Source of the DNA: JABSSA01 sp039960995
GTDB lineage: Bacteria > Pseudomonadota > Alphaproteobacteria > Rhodobacterales > Rhodobacteraceae
Reading direction: 5' to 3'
DNA length: 64,000 nucleotides
NCBI GenBank assembly: GCA_039960995.1
Contig: JBDVKF010000064.1
Location: 186,001-250,000, forward strand
The position numbers and the translations under genes are program-made. The notes under the pieces are model-generated. The model ran no database searches and had not been told where the DNA came from. It worked only from the letters and a program-made list of their open reading frames with translations. Below are positions 45,833 through 53,556 of this stretch, in pieces. The first letter of the stretch is position 1. Each line of letters begins with the position of its first letter.

Positions 45833-45859
45833 TCGGCTGATCCTTGTTCCAAATTATCA

Positions 45860-45890
45860 GCCAAGGCAAACCTAACCGGAATGCCTTGGC
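45860..45890 (+). terminator. Hairpin after amt
   Basis: GCCAAGGCA (45860-45868) and TGCCTTGGC (45882-45890) form a nine-pair stem with a 13-base loop, 28 bases after the amt stop. There is no T run, so termination is uncertain. Confidence 0.4.
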
Positions 45891-45979
45891 AGCGACGGCA
45901 GGCGGTCGTTTGCTAGTTCAATTAATAATTAGATCGTTGAGTTAATTAACTGCGACGTTTTTATTTTCGGAGTACAGCA

Positions 45980-46690
45980 ATGAAGATGCTGATCTATGGC
46001 CTTGCTATATTGTTCGGTTTTTTGGCGAACGATGCGCAAGCACAAGGCGAGCCGACATTGACGATTGACGGGAAAGAATATCCCGTTTCCGTATTGATGA
46101 ATAATTGCCAAAATATCAGCGATCAACCTGAGGCGCAGATCGCGTGCTTCAACGCAATTTCCCAGCTTTTGGAAGCGCAAAACGGGGTGCAGGAAAGCGG
46201 TGAAACGTCCGTGCCCCAGGCCTTAGAAGCGTTGCAGGATGTGGCTCAATTCGACAACGGCGATACTGGCTTGTCGATTACCGGGTCTAACTGCCAAATC
46301 CAAATCGTTTATTACAACAACTACTTCCACATCAGCCGCCGTAATGTCTCGACGATCGACGTGTTCAGCGCTGAATTCGACATGTCGAAGTTGCAGTACG
46401 GCCAAGTCGTCCAAAACCAAGGCGGGCAACTGCCGTTTTCACAAGGTGTTCTCGACGACGGAGAGGTTGCGGTGATGCACGGTGGAGCGGCATTGGATTC
46501 AACTGACTATAACTTTGCCTCTAAATCCGCACGAACGTCGATTAGCGACTATGCGATTGAAGTTGTTGATCAACTGGAGGCCAGGGAAGATCAAAAGTTC
46601 CAGTTTGTTTTGATCCACCCTGAAAATAGCGATTCCAGCGCAGATATCTGGAGTGCTTTTGAAGAGTTTTCTATCGCTTGTCGTTCATAA
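45980..46690 (+). CDS. Exported protein of unknown function
   Basis: This 236-residue protein has a signal peptide (MKMLIYGLAILFGFLANDAQAQ) and then a soluble domain with paired cysteines (MNNCQNIS, QIACFNAI, GSNCQIQIVYYNNYFHISRRNV, FSIACRS). The four cysteines could form periplasmic disulfides. CGGAG precedes the ATG at a good distance. Neighbours give no functional lead. I do not recognise a family. Confidence 0.7.
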   Translation: MKMLIYGLAILFGFLANDAQAQGEPTLTIDGKEYPVSVLMNNCQNISDQPEAQIACFNAISQLLEAQNGVQESGETSVPQALEALQDVAQFDNGDTGLSITGSNCQIQIVYYNNYFHISRRNVSTIDVFSAEFDMSKLQYGQVVQNQGGQLPFSQGVLDDGEVAVMHGGAALDSTDYNFASKSARTSISDYAIEVVDQLEAREDQKFQFVLIHPENSDSSADIWSAFEEFSIACRS

Positions 46691-46816
46691 TCAAATTGTC
46701 GAACCTAAAACTTGGTTAATTTGACCTTTTTTCAGGGTTCGTTACCGACAGCGTCTTAAGGGTGGGACACCGAAGAACGTAAACGCGACATCTTAGTGCG
46801 ACTTGATACTCTGGTG

Positions 46817-47800
46817 TTAAATAACTGAGGCGTGCGCGCTTTCTCCGAATACAGACAGATACTCACCGACATTCACGCCAAACCGCCTTTGGAACGCTCG
46901 TCGCATTCGCTGCAAATCCCCGAATCCAGATTTGGACGCGACGGTTTGCAGCGGGATGTTTTCATTCAGCAATCCACGGGCATGATCGACGCGGATTTTT
47001 TCGACAAACTGCGCAGGCGACAACGCCAAGTGTTTTTGGAATCGACGGCTTAATGTGCGTTGATTCATGCCTGCCGTTTTTGCTAGGGTCTCAAGAGACC
47101 AGTTGTGATCCGGCCTGGCCACAATGTTTTCGATCAGTTGTGTAAGGCTATCGTCTTGGGTGAATTGCCCAGCGAGGTGCATAGCGTACTGACTTTGACC
47201 ACCCGTGCGCCGCAGTTGGACCACCATCTCTCGGGCGACCTCAAGGGCCACAGCATTTCCGCAATCTTTACGGATGATCGCCAGTGCCAGATCGACACCT
47301 GTTGTGACACCTGCTGACGTAAAGATGCGACCGGATTCTGTGCTGATGCGATCAAGGTCCCAAAAGACGTTTGGATAATTCTGGATGTGGACATCGCGCC
47401 GCCAGTGGGTTGTGGCAGGTTTCCCGTCCAGCACACCCGCCGCTGCCAGAATAAGAGCGCCTGAACAGATTGAAATCAGACGACCGTCACCAGATGCGGC
47501 TGCTTTCTGAGAGACGATATCAAGAAGTTCCGAATGCTCAAGAAACGCGTCAACGCCCCCGCCGGGGATGAGCAAGTCATCTGACGTTGATTGTGCCGAC
47601 ACTTGACCATCGACCCCAAGGACCAACCCACATGATGCGCGGACTGATTGCCCGTCCAAGCTGACATAACGATGTTTATACATCTGCTGATCTTTGTATC
47701 GCGCTGTGTCAAACGCTTGAACAGGGCCTGCAGCATCCAGCAGGTTGACCCCTTCAAAGAGAAAGACATCCAAAACGCGTGGTTTAGGGGGCTTGTCCAT
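46817..47800 (-). CDS. GlxA-type transcriptional regulator (DJ-1/PfpI plus AraC domain)
   Basis: The 327-residue protein joins a PfpI-like domain (FLFEGVNLLDAAGPVQAF, LLIPGGGVD, ICSGALILAAAGVLDGK) to a C-terminal AraC helix-turn-helix pair (LETLAKTAGMNQRTLSRRFQKH, VASKSGFGDLQRMRRAFQRRFG). The Cys in ICSGA sits at the family's nucleophile position. Start ATG 47800 has GAGGCG upstream. The target and ligand are unknown; members control arginine, carnitine or glycine betaine genes. Confidence 0.9.
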   Translation of the reverse strand: MDKPPKPRVLDVFLFEGVNLLDAAGPVQAFDTARYKDQQMYKHRYVSLDGQSVRASCGLVLGVDGQVSAQSTSDDLLIPGGGVDAFLEHSELLDIVSQKAAASGDGRLISICSGALILAAAGVLDGKPATTHWRRDVHIQNYPNVFWDLDRISTESGRIFTSAGVTTGVDLALAIIRKDCGNAVALEVAREMVVQLRRTGGQSQYAMHLAGQFTQDDSLTQLIENIVARPDHNWSLETLAKTAGMNQRTLSRRFQKHLALSPAQFVEKIRVDHARGLLNENIPLQTVASKSGFGDLQRMRRAFQRRFGVNVGEYLSVFGESAHASVI

Positions 47801-48106
47801 TATTGACGCCTCTTTTGATTTATGGACATCATCTCTGTCTCCTGTTGGTCGACGGGTCAATAGGGTTTGATGGCCCAGCCCGGGGATATCCGCCCTTTGA
47901 TGCGTTGTCCTAACCTGACCGCTTCAAAAGTTTCTATTTGAAGATGTAAATCTATTGAATTGATGGTCGATTTGTCCCCCCTTATCGAGATTGAATTAAA
48001 ACATGCGGACAGCATGACGAAATTGAGAAGTTATGTCGTTTTGTATGCTGCAATCCCAGTGATCGGCCCTTAAGCTGCTAAAACGAGGGGGAGGAAAAAA
48101 GCACGT
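47801..48106. other. Divergent promoter gap between the GlxA-type gene and tupB
   Basis: Roughly 300 bases with no gene. Its right half must hold the tup promoter; an AT-rich part lies near 47940-48000. I saw no clear palindrome of the ModE or TunR type, so metal control could not be shown. GAGGGGGAGG just before 48107 is the tupB ribosome site. Confidence 0.4.
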
Positions 48107-48811
48107 ATGACCGATCTTTGGGATGGTTTGTCCCGGGCTTTCTGGCTTGTCGTAACGTTGGACGCGGAACTGGTCGAAATCACGCTGCGTTCGCTGCAGG
48201 TGACGATCACTGCGTTGGTTATTGCGTCTTTGATCGCCTTACCGCTGGCCGCTGTTCTTGCTGTGCGCCGGTTTCGAATGCGCCGCGCAGTTATTGCTGT
48301 CTTGAACGCGCTTATGGGTTTGCCACCAGTTGTGGTTGGATTGATCGTTTACATTCTGTTGTCGCGTTCGGGTCCTTTCGGGGTTTTTGGATTGCTGTTC
48401 ACACCGACGGCCATGATCATCGCCCAAGTCATCATTATCGTTCCGCTTATTGCATCGATTGCGCATCAATCGTTGCGTGACCTTTGGACTGAATACCATG
48501 ACTTGCTGATATCCATGAATGTGACGCAGACACAGAAGGTGAAAACGCTTTTGTGGGATGCGCGGCGTGCTCTTTTGACCGCGTCACTTGCCGGGTTTGG
48601 GCGCGCGATTGGCGAAGTGGGTGCCATCATGATTGTCGGGGGAAACATCGATCATGCCACGCGGGTCCTAACAACGGCCATTGCGCTGGAAACCGGTAAG
48701 GGCGAATTTGCCTTGGCGCTTGGGCTTGGCTTTGTGCTGATTGCTCTGACGATTGCGATAAATATCGCCACCCATTGGTTGGGTCAAACCGAGAGGGAGG
48801 GGCGGTGGTGA
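48107..48811 (+). CDS. tupB: Tungstate ABC transporter permease
   Basis: The 234-residue inner-membrane permease has SLQVTITALVIASLIALPLAAVL, LMGLPPVVVGLIVYILLSRSGPFG (in part), and the coupling text ARRALLTASLAGFGRAIGEVGAIMIVGGN. It is of the Tup/ModB type. Gene order tupB-tupC-tupA is tight, with the next start overlapping its stop. In context it imports tungstate for the formate dehydrogenase encoded downstream. Confidence 0.9.
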   Translation: MTDLWDGLSRAFWLVVTLDAELVEITLRSLQVTITALVIASLIALPLAAVLAVRRFRMRRAVIAVLNALMGLPPVVVGLIVYILLSRSGPFGVFGLLFTPTAMIIAQVIIIVPLIASIAHQSLRDLWTEYHDLLISMNVTQTQKVKTLLWDARRALLTASLAGFGRAIGEVGAIMIVGGNIDHATRVLTTAIALETGKGEFALALGLGFVLIALTIAINIATHWLGQTEREGRW

Positions 48812-49521
48812 CACATCTCTTTCCATTGAAAGTCACAGGGGCGGAATCGCGTCGTCGTGGAAAGCTGTTGGTTGGGCCTGTTGATTTGGAACTTGGGTCC
48901 GAAGGCACAACAATTGTCATCGGTCCGAACGGGTCTGGTAAAACCACATTGCTGAGCCTGCTGCACGGCACCAGTCGTCTGAATGCAGGACAGGTCACGT
49001 GGGCCTGTTCGACAGAAGACGCACGGCGACATCAGTCCTTTGTATTTCAGCGGCCCGTCATGTTGCGCCGGTCCGTGGTCGATAACATTGCATATCCATT
49101 GGGATTGCGAGGTTATGACACCAAAACGGCTCGCGCGCAGGCGACTGAATGGGCCAATCGCGTCGGCCTGGGCGACATGCTAACGCGTCCTGCGACTGTT
49201 TTATCAGGTGGCGAACAGCAAAAGCTAGCTTTGGCTCGAGCTTTGATATCAGAACCTAAATTGGTTTTTCTGGACGAACCTTGTGCAGCTTTGGATGGGC
49301 GCGCGATGCGTGAGATTGAAACGATTTTGACCGAAGTCAAAGCCGCAGGAACGCGCATCATTTTATCGACACACGATCTCGGGCAAGCCCGCAGATTGGC
49401 GGACGAAGTTTTGTTCCTGAAGGGTGGATTGATCCATGAACATGGATCGGCGCCGACGTTCTTTGGCCACCCACATACACCCGAAGCGCAGGCTTTCTTA
49501 AAGGGGGATATTGTCGAATGA
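48808..49521 (+). CDS. tupC: Tungstate ABC transporter ATP-binding protein
   Basis: A 237-residue ATPase with Walker A GPNGSGKTT, signature LSGGEQQKLALARAL, and Walker B LVFLDEPCAALD. It starts with GTG; GTG 48808, seven bases after GGGAGG and overlapping the tupB stop (GTGA), is favoured over the adjacent GTG 48805. It overlaps tupA by four bases. Confidence 0.9.
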   Translation: MTHLFPLKVTGAESRRRGKLLVGPVDLELGSEGTTIVIGPNGSGKTTLLSLLHGTSRLNAGQVTWACSTEDARRHQSFVFQRPVMLRRSVVDNIAYPLGLRGYDTKTARAQATEWANRVGLGDMLTRPATVLSGGEQQKLALARALISEPKLVFLDEPCAALDGRAMREIETILTEVKAAGTRIILSTHDLGQARRLADEVLFLKGGLIHEHGSAPTFFGHPHTPEAQAFLKGDIVE

Positions 49522-50330
49522 AGAGTTTAGCGGCCCTGTCTTTTGCTCTTGTTGTTTTGGGGCAGGCTGTGTTTGCCGATGTCATGAAGCTGGCCGTTAC
49601 AACCAGTTTTCACAATTCGGGATTGGCCGAAATCCTGTTGCCCGAGATAAAAAAGGATCTTGAATTGGATGTGCAGTTGCTCGTGGTTGGAACAGGGCAG
49701 GCGTTGAAACTTGGGCGGTCTGGGGATGTGGATGCAATCTTGGTTCATTCTCGTAAAGCCGAGGAAGACTTTGTGGCGGACGGGTCCGGCACATCTCGGC
49801 GCGAGATAATGTATAATGACTTTGTTATTGTGGGTCCTAATGCCGACGTGGCCAATGTTGGGTCTGCGTCAGATGCCAAGGATGCATTGCAACGGATTGC
49901 AAACACCAAAGCAAGATTTGTCAGCCGAGGGGACGACAGTGGCACTCACAAAAAAGAACAAAGCCTTTGGTCATCTGCTGGATTGAATACAAACAACTTT
50001 GAGAGTTGGTACAACGCGGTTGGCGCTGGAATGGGCGCGGCTTTGAACACTGCGTCCGGATTGAATGCTTATATTCTGTCAGATCGCGCAAGCTGGCTTA
50101 ACTTTGGAAACAAGGGCGACTTGGCGCTGTTGTTTTCGGGTGATCCAGTGCTGTTTAATCAATACGCATATTTGCCCGTTGATCCCGAGAAGCATCCGCA
50201 TGTTCAACATGACTTGGCCCTGAAGTTGGAAAAATGGCTGACATCTGATCGTGCGGCCAAGTTGATCAACGGGTATGAAATCGACGGTGAAACCCTGTTT
50301 ACGTTCAACGCCAATGCGCCCAGCCAATAG
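49518..50330 (+). CDS. tupA: Tungstate-binding periplasmic protein
   Basis: The 270-residue exported protein (signal MKSLAALSFALVVLGQAVFA) shows LAVTTSFHNSGLAEILLPE, GTGQALKLGRSGDVDAILVHSRKAEEDFV, and SRGDDSGTHKKE, the TupA landmarks for oxyanion binding. TTSFHNSG replaces the more common TTTST-x-DSG. The family strongly prefers tungstate over molybdate. It ends three bases before the convergent DUF6505 gene. Confidence 0.92.
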   Translation: MKSLAALSFALVVLGQAVFADVMKLAVTTSFHNSGLAEILLPEIKKDLELDVQLLVVGTGQALKLGRSGDVDAILVHSRKAEEDFVADGSGTSRREIMYNDFVIVGPNADVANVGSASDAKDALQRIANTKARFVSRGDDSGTHKKEQSLWSSAGLNTNNFESWYNAVGAGMGAALNTASGLNAYILSDRASWLNFGNKGDLALLFSGDPVLFNQYAYLPVDPEKHPHVQHDLALKLEKWLTSDRAAKLINGYEIDGETLFTFNANAPSQ

Positions 50331-50333
50331 CGT

Positions 50334-50813
50334 TTAGTGGTCAGTGTCACCATGAATCGCGAACTGGTCTAAACCGGCTTCTTGAGGTTCGATCATGCGA
50401 TAGGATTCTTTGACACCTACGGGTGTTAGTTCCCGGGCAACCGTTAGCAACATGTTTTGCGCATGGTCCTCGCACAGGTCGACCATTTGCGAAATTTCTT
50501 CGGCGGCAACAGGTTTCGCAGCCTCTACCGAAGGAGCCCCGTAATAGGTCACAAAGTGATGGGCCAGCAATTCCGTCAATGTCTCAATCTCTGACGCTTC
50601 GATCTGCGTGACCGCGACAAAGGTCACACGTCCTCCGGTTTCAAGGCCAAACCAGCCGTTCGAAAACGCTTGGCGTGACTTTCCGCTCAAATCGGCTTCG
50701 GTCCAGTTTGAAAATTCAAACCCACCCGAAATACACCATTCTCCGGTGCGTGCGGGGGATGCAAAAACACGTGTGTCGCTTTCGTCAAAATGAATGGCGC
50801 GCGCAAGGTTCAT
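50334..50813 (-). CDS. DUF6505 protein of the formate dehydrogenase locus
   Basis: This 159-residue soluble protein (LARAIHFDESDTRVFASPARTGEWCISGGFEF) matches the DUF6505 proteins found beside formate dehydrogenase genes in Rhodobacteraceae. It overlaps the biotin/lipoate-ligase-like gene by four bases and is last in the four-gene minus operon. Its function is not known; a maturation role is inferred from linkage. Confidence 0.75.
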   Translation of the reverse strand: MNLARAIHFDESDTRVFASPARTGEWCISGGFEFSNWTEADLSGKSRQAFSNGWFGLETGGRVTFVAVTQIEASEIETLTELLAHHFVTYYGAPSVEAAKPVAAEEISQMVDLCEDHAQNMLLTVARELTPVGVKESYRMIEPQEAGLDQFAIHGDTDH

Positions 50814-51508
50814 GAACTCTCCAGAAGGGCTGTCAAAGGGATCAAATGGGTGGTGGAATCGTCGCGCAGCAACATCCCGAAATCTTCGTCGACGCCAAAA
50901 AAAGTGCCGGATATCTTGGAATGACTGGCGGGTTCACCGACACCATGCACCAAACCGCGCCATTCTGTGTGAAGCGGTTTGTTTCCCTCGTCTTCCCAAC
51001 GGCCAATCCAACCCAGCGTGTGGCGGGCCCATGCCTCGACCAAGGCGGGCGCTTGAACATCGGCGCATCCTTCTGCGTACAGCGCGGTTTCATCTGGTGT
51101 GTCCCCGGGTCGGTCGCTTTTTGGCCAAAGCGGAAGCGTGAAGCCAACGGTCAGCCAATCAGGGACTGCTTCTGGATTAGGGTCAGAACAGGCCGCGCTG
51201 AAGCTGCCGCATTTCGCACCATTGATGCGCAATCCACCATTCCATTCCAGATGCACGGCCACCTCGGGCGGGGCGAGCGCACCCAATGCATTTTGAAACC
51301 CGATACCACAGAGAGGAAACATGGCCATTGCTTTGGCCAGCGGGATTTCCGGGGCGAACACAAGTGCCGCATCGATTGCATCTGATCCGATGCGGTGGGC
51401 CAACAGACCTGCGTCACATCCCTGCATGGCCCGCATTTGCGCATGTTCCATCGCAGCGCCCGATGCAGGTTCGTCATGGAACAGTGGAGGAAGCACCAGC
51501 TCGGTCAT
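50810..51508 (-). CDS. Biotin/lipoate protein ligase-like protein (DUF4444 type)
   Basis: The 232-residue protein has the ligase-fold pieces ALVFAPEIPLAKAMAMFPLCGIGFQNALG, LEWNGGLRINGAKCGSFSAACSD and a C-terminal SH3-like end (GTFFGVDEDFGMLLRDDSTTHLIPL). The usual biotin-binding GRGR-x-G loop is absent, so it may not be a true biotin ligase. Its place between Mrp and DUF6505 in a formate dehydrogenase locus hints at a cofactor or acyl-group role in enzyme assembly. Confidence 0.8.
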   Translation of the reverse strand: MTELVLPPLFHDEPASGAAMEHAQMRAMQGCDAGLLAHRIGSDAIDAALVFAPEIPLAKAMAMFPLCGIGFQNALGALAPPEVAVHLEWNGGLRINGAKCGSFSAACSDPNPEAVPDWLTVGFTLPLWPKSDRPGDTPDETALYAEGCADVQAPALVEAWARHTLGWIGRWEDEGNKPLHTEWRGLVHGVGEPASHSKISGTFFGVDEDFGMLLRDDSTTHLIPLTALLESS

Positions 51509-52566
51509 GCGACGCCCTGCGCGACCAATGCGTTTGCAACATCGTGAAACGCCCGTGCTTGCGGGCTGTCGGGTTGGCTGACAACGATAGGAGCACCCCC
51601 GTCAGCGGCCAGACGAATATCCAGATGCAAAGGCACTTCGGCCAATACCGGCACGCCCAGTTTGTCCGCTTCGGCGCGGACACCGCCATGCCCAAAGACA
51701 TGTTCTTCGTGACCGCAGCTGGAACAGATATGTGTCGACATGTTTTCGATCATACCAAGGATCGGGACATGTAGTTGCTGGAACATATCGATCCCTTTGC
51801 GCGCATCGATCAAAGCCACATCTTGCGGTGTCGACACGATCACAGCGCCATCGACCTTTGCCTTTTGGCTGAGGGTCATTTGCACGTCGCCTGTGCCGGG
51901 TGGAAGGTCGACCAGCAACACATCCAACGCGCCCCACTGCACTTGGTTCATCATTTGCTGCAAGGCGCCCATCAACATCGGGCCACGCCAAACGACTGCC
52001 TGATCTTCGTTGGTCATAAAGCCAATCGACATGGCCGTAACGCCGTGATTGCGCATGGGCAGAATTGTTTTGCCATCGGGTGAGGCCGGACGCCCGGAAA
52101 TTCCAAGCATGCGCGGTTGCGACGGCCCGTAAACGTCTGCATCCAAAAGACCGACACGCCGCCCTTGCGCCGCCAATGCACAGGCCAGATTGGCCGTCAC
52201 AGTGGATTTGCCCACACCACCCTTGCCGCTGGCGATTGCGATAATGTGGTCGATCCCCGGGATTTTCTGCGGGCCTTGCGGTTCGGCTGGCCGTTGAGGT
52301 TTCAGATCAGGTGGGGCCTTGGGGGTGGAGTGGCTGGTCAGAATTACCGAAACAGATTGAATGCCGTCCAACGCTTTTATCTGCTGTTCTGCGTCATCTT
52401 TTGCTGTTTCATATGCTTGTGCGTGTTGTGGATTGATTTCCAGCACAAAGCGGACCGCGCCGCTTTCTACGGTTAAAGCCCGCATCACCCCGGATGAAAC
52501 AATGTCCCCCCCTGTTGGATCAGCGATACCTTTTAGAACGTCTAGAACCTGTGCGCGGTCGGCCAA
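51505..52566 (-). CDS. Mrp/ApbC-family Fe-S cluster carrier ATPase
   Basis: The 353-residue protein has an N-terminal DUF59/MIP18-like domain, the deviant Walker A GKGGVGKST, LLDADVYGPSQPRMLG, and the C-terminal CSSCGHEEHVFG with a Cys-x2-Cys that bridges a 4Fe-4S cluster between two subunits. It delivers Fe-S clusters to apoproteins. TTG 52566 is proposed as start: AAGGAG precedes it by nine bases and it falls just after the DUF6494 stop. In this locus the likely clients are the Fe-S proteins of formate dehydrogenase. Confidence 0.9.
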   Translation of the reverse strand: MADRAQVLDVLKGIADPTGGDIVSSGVMRALTVESGAVRFVLEINPQHAQAYETAKDDAEQQIKALDGIQSVSVILTSHSTPKAPPDLKPQRPAEPQGPQKIPGIDHIIAIASGKGGVGKSTVTANLACALAAQGRRVGLLDADVYGPSQPRMLGISGRPASPDGKTILPMRNHGVTAMSIGFMTNEDQAVVWRGPMLMGALQQMMNQVQWGALDVLLVDLPPGTGDVQMTLSQKAKVDGAVIVSTPQDVALIDARKGIDMFQQLHVPILGMIENMSTHICSSCGHEEHVFGHGGVRAEADKLGVPVLAEVPLHLDIRLAADGGAPIVVSQPDSPQARAFHDVANALVAQGVA

Positions 52567-52567
52567 T

Positions 52568-52759
52568 TCAGTTTTCTCCTTTGATCTCACCGGTGACTTC
52601 ATGCGTCAGCCCCAGTTCTTCAATCACAATAGTTGCCTTGGCGGTGTAACTTTTACCAGCCTCGCCTTTTGTGCGCACTGCGTTTTCGATAGCCTGCTGC
52701 GAGGTCACACCAACCTGTTTTAGAAACTTGCGCATCGACATACTAAAATCGTCACTCAT
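52568..52759 (-). CDS. DUF6494 small protein
   Basis: A 63-residue protein starting MSDDFSMSMRKFLKQVGVTSQ and ending EELGLTHEVTGEIKGEN. It fits DUF6494, a family seen beside Mrp and formate dehydrogenase genes. It is first of the minus operon DUF6494-mrp-ligase-DUF6505. The function is unknown. Confidence 0.8.
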   Translation of the reverse strand: MSDDFSMSMRKFLKQVGVTSQQAIENAVRTKGEAGKSYTAKATIVIEELGLTHEVTGEIKGEN

Positions 52760-52815
52760 GCCTGTCTTCCTTCTGTGATTTGACGGAACGTGCGAAGCGC
52801 GTCTAAGTTTGATCC

Positions 52816-53556
52816 ATGCTTCGCAATTTGATCATTTTGTTGCTGTGCTATGTGCCGACGGTTGCGTTGGCCAATGATAAGCTGGTTCAGCTGCACGCGC
52901 CGCAGGCGCTTATCGACACCGGAGTGTTCAAACACATCTTGCCTCGGTTTTCGTTGAAAACACAGGTGCGCGTTGAATTGGTCGATGACCCTGCGGCCGC
53001 GCAAATGGTTTTGGGCCCTGAGGGTCGCGCCCTGTTTGAGGGTGCCGGGGCGGTTTGGCACATGAAAATCCAAGAGGATCATCCCGGAACAAAACGCTTT
53101 GCTGATTGGTTCACGTCCGATGTTGGAAAACGCACGGTTTTGACCTTTGCCCCGGATGGTGGCGCGCCGATTTTTCAACCGCCATCCGAAAAAGAAGCGG
53201 TTGTCGCGGAGGTTTCGGTGGGTGGTGATTTGGAGCTGGGTAAATCCATTGCCCAATCCCAGTGCGGGCGGTGTCATCGCGTTGTGGATGATGGGCGTTT
53301 GACGGGCATAGGATCGACCCCGTCTTTTTTTGTTTTGCGTACGTTCGAAGATTGGGAATCGCGGTTTGCGGGGTTCTATGCGTTGAAACCGCACGGGGCG
53401 TTCACGCAGATCGAAGATGTGACCGAGCCGTTCCCAGAAGACCGCCCTTCGCCAATTGTGCCAGTTGAACTGACTTTGGACGACGTCGAAGCGCTGTTGG
53501 CTTATGTCGAAGCCATTCAAGCGGCTGATCTGGGCGCACCTTTGGATCATCAGTGA
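52816..53556 (+). CDS. Exported c-type cytochrome of the formate dehydrogenase locus
   Basis: The 246-residue protein has a signal peptide (MLRNLIILLLCYVPTVALA), a non-haem N-terminal domain with QMVLGPEGRALFEGAGAVWH, and one haem site CGRCH (150-154) with PSFF and a C-terminal helix typical of small cytochromes c. It would carry electrons in the periplasm. It diverges from DUF6494 and overlaps the end of the polyferredoxin gene by seven bases. A larger opposite-strand reading over it lacks homology and was rejected. Confidence 0.82.
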   Translation: MLRNLIILLLCYVPTVALANDKLVQLHAPQALIDTGVFKHILPRFSLKTQVRVELVDDPAAAQMVLGPEGRALFEGAGAVWHMKIQEDHPGTKRFADWFTSDVGKRTVLTFAPDGGAPIFQPPSEKEAVVAEVSVGGDLELGKSIAQSQCGRCHRVVDDGRLTGIGSTPSFFVLRTFEDWESRFAGFYALKPHGAFTQIEDVTEPFPEDRPSPIVPVELTLDDVEALLAYVEAIQAADLGAPLDHQ

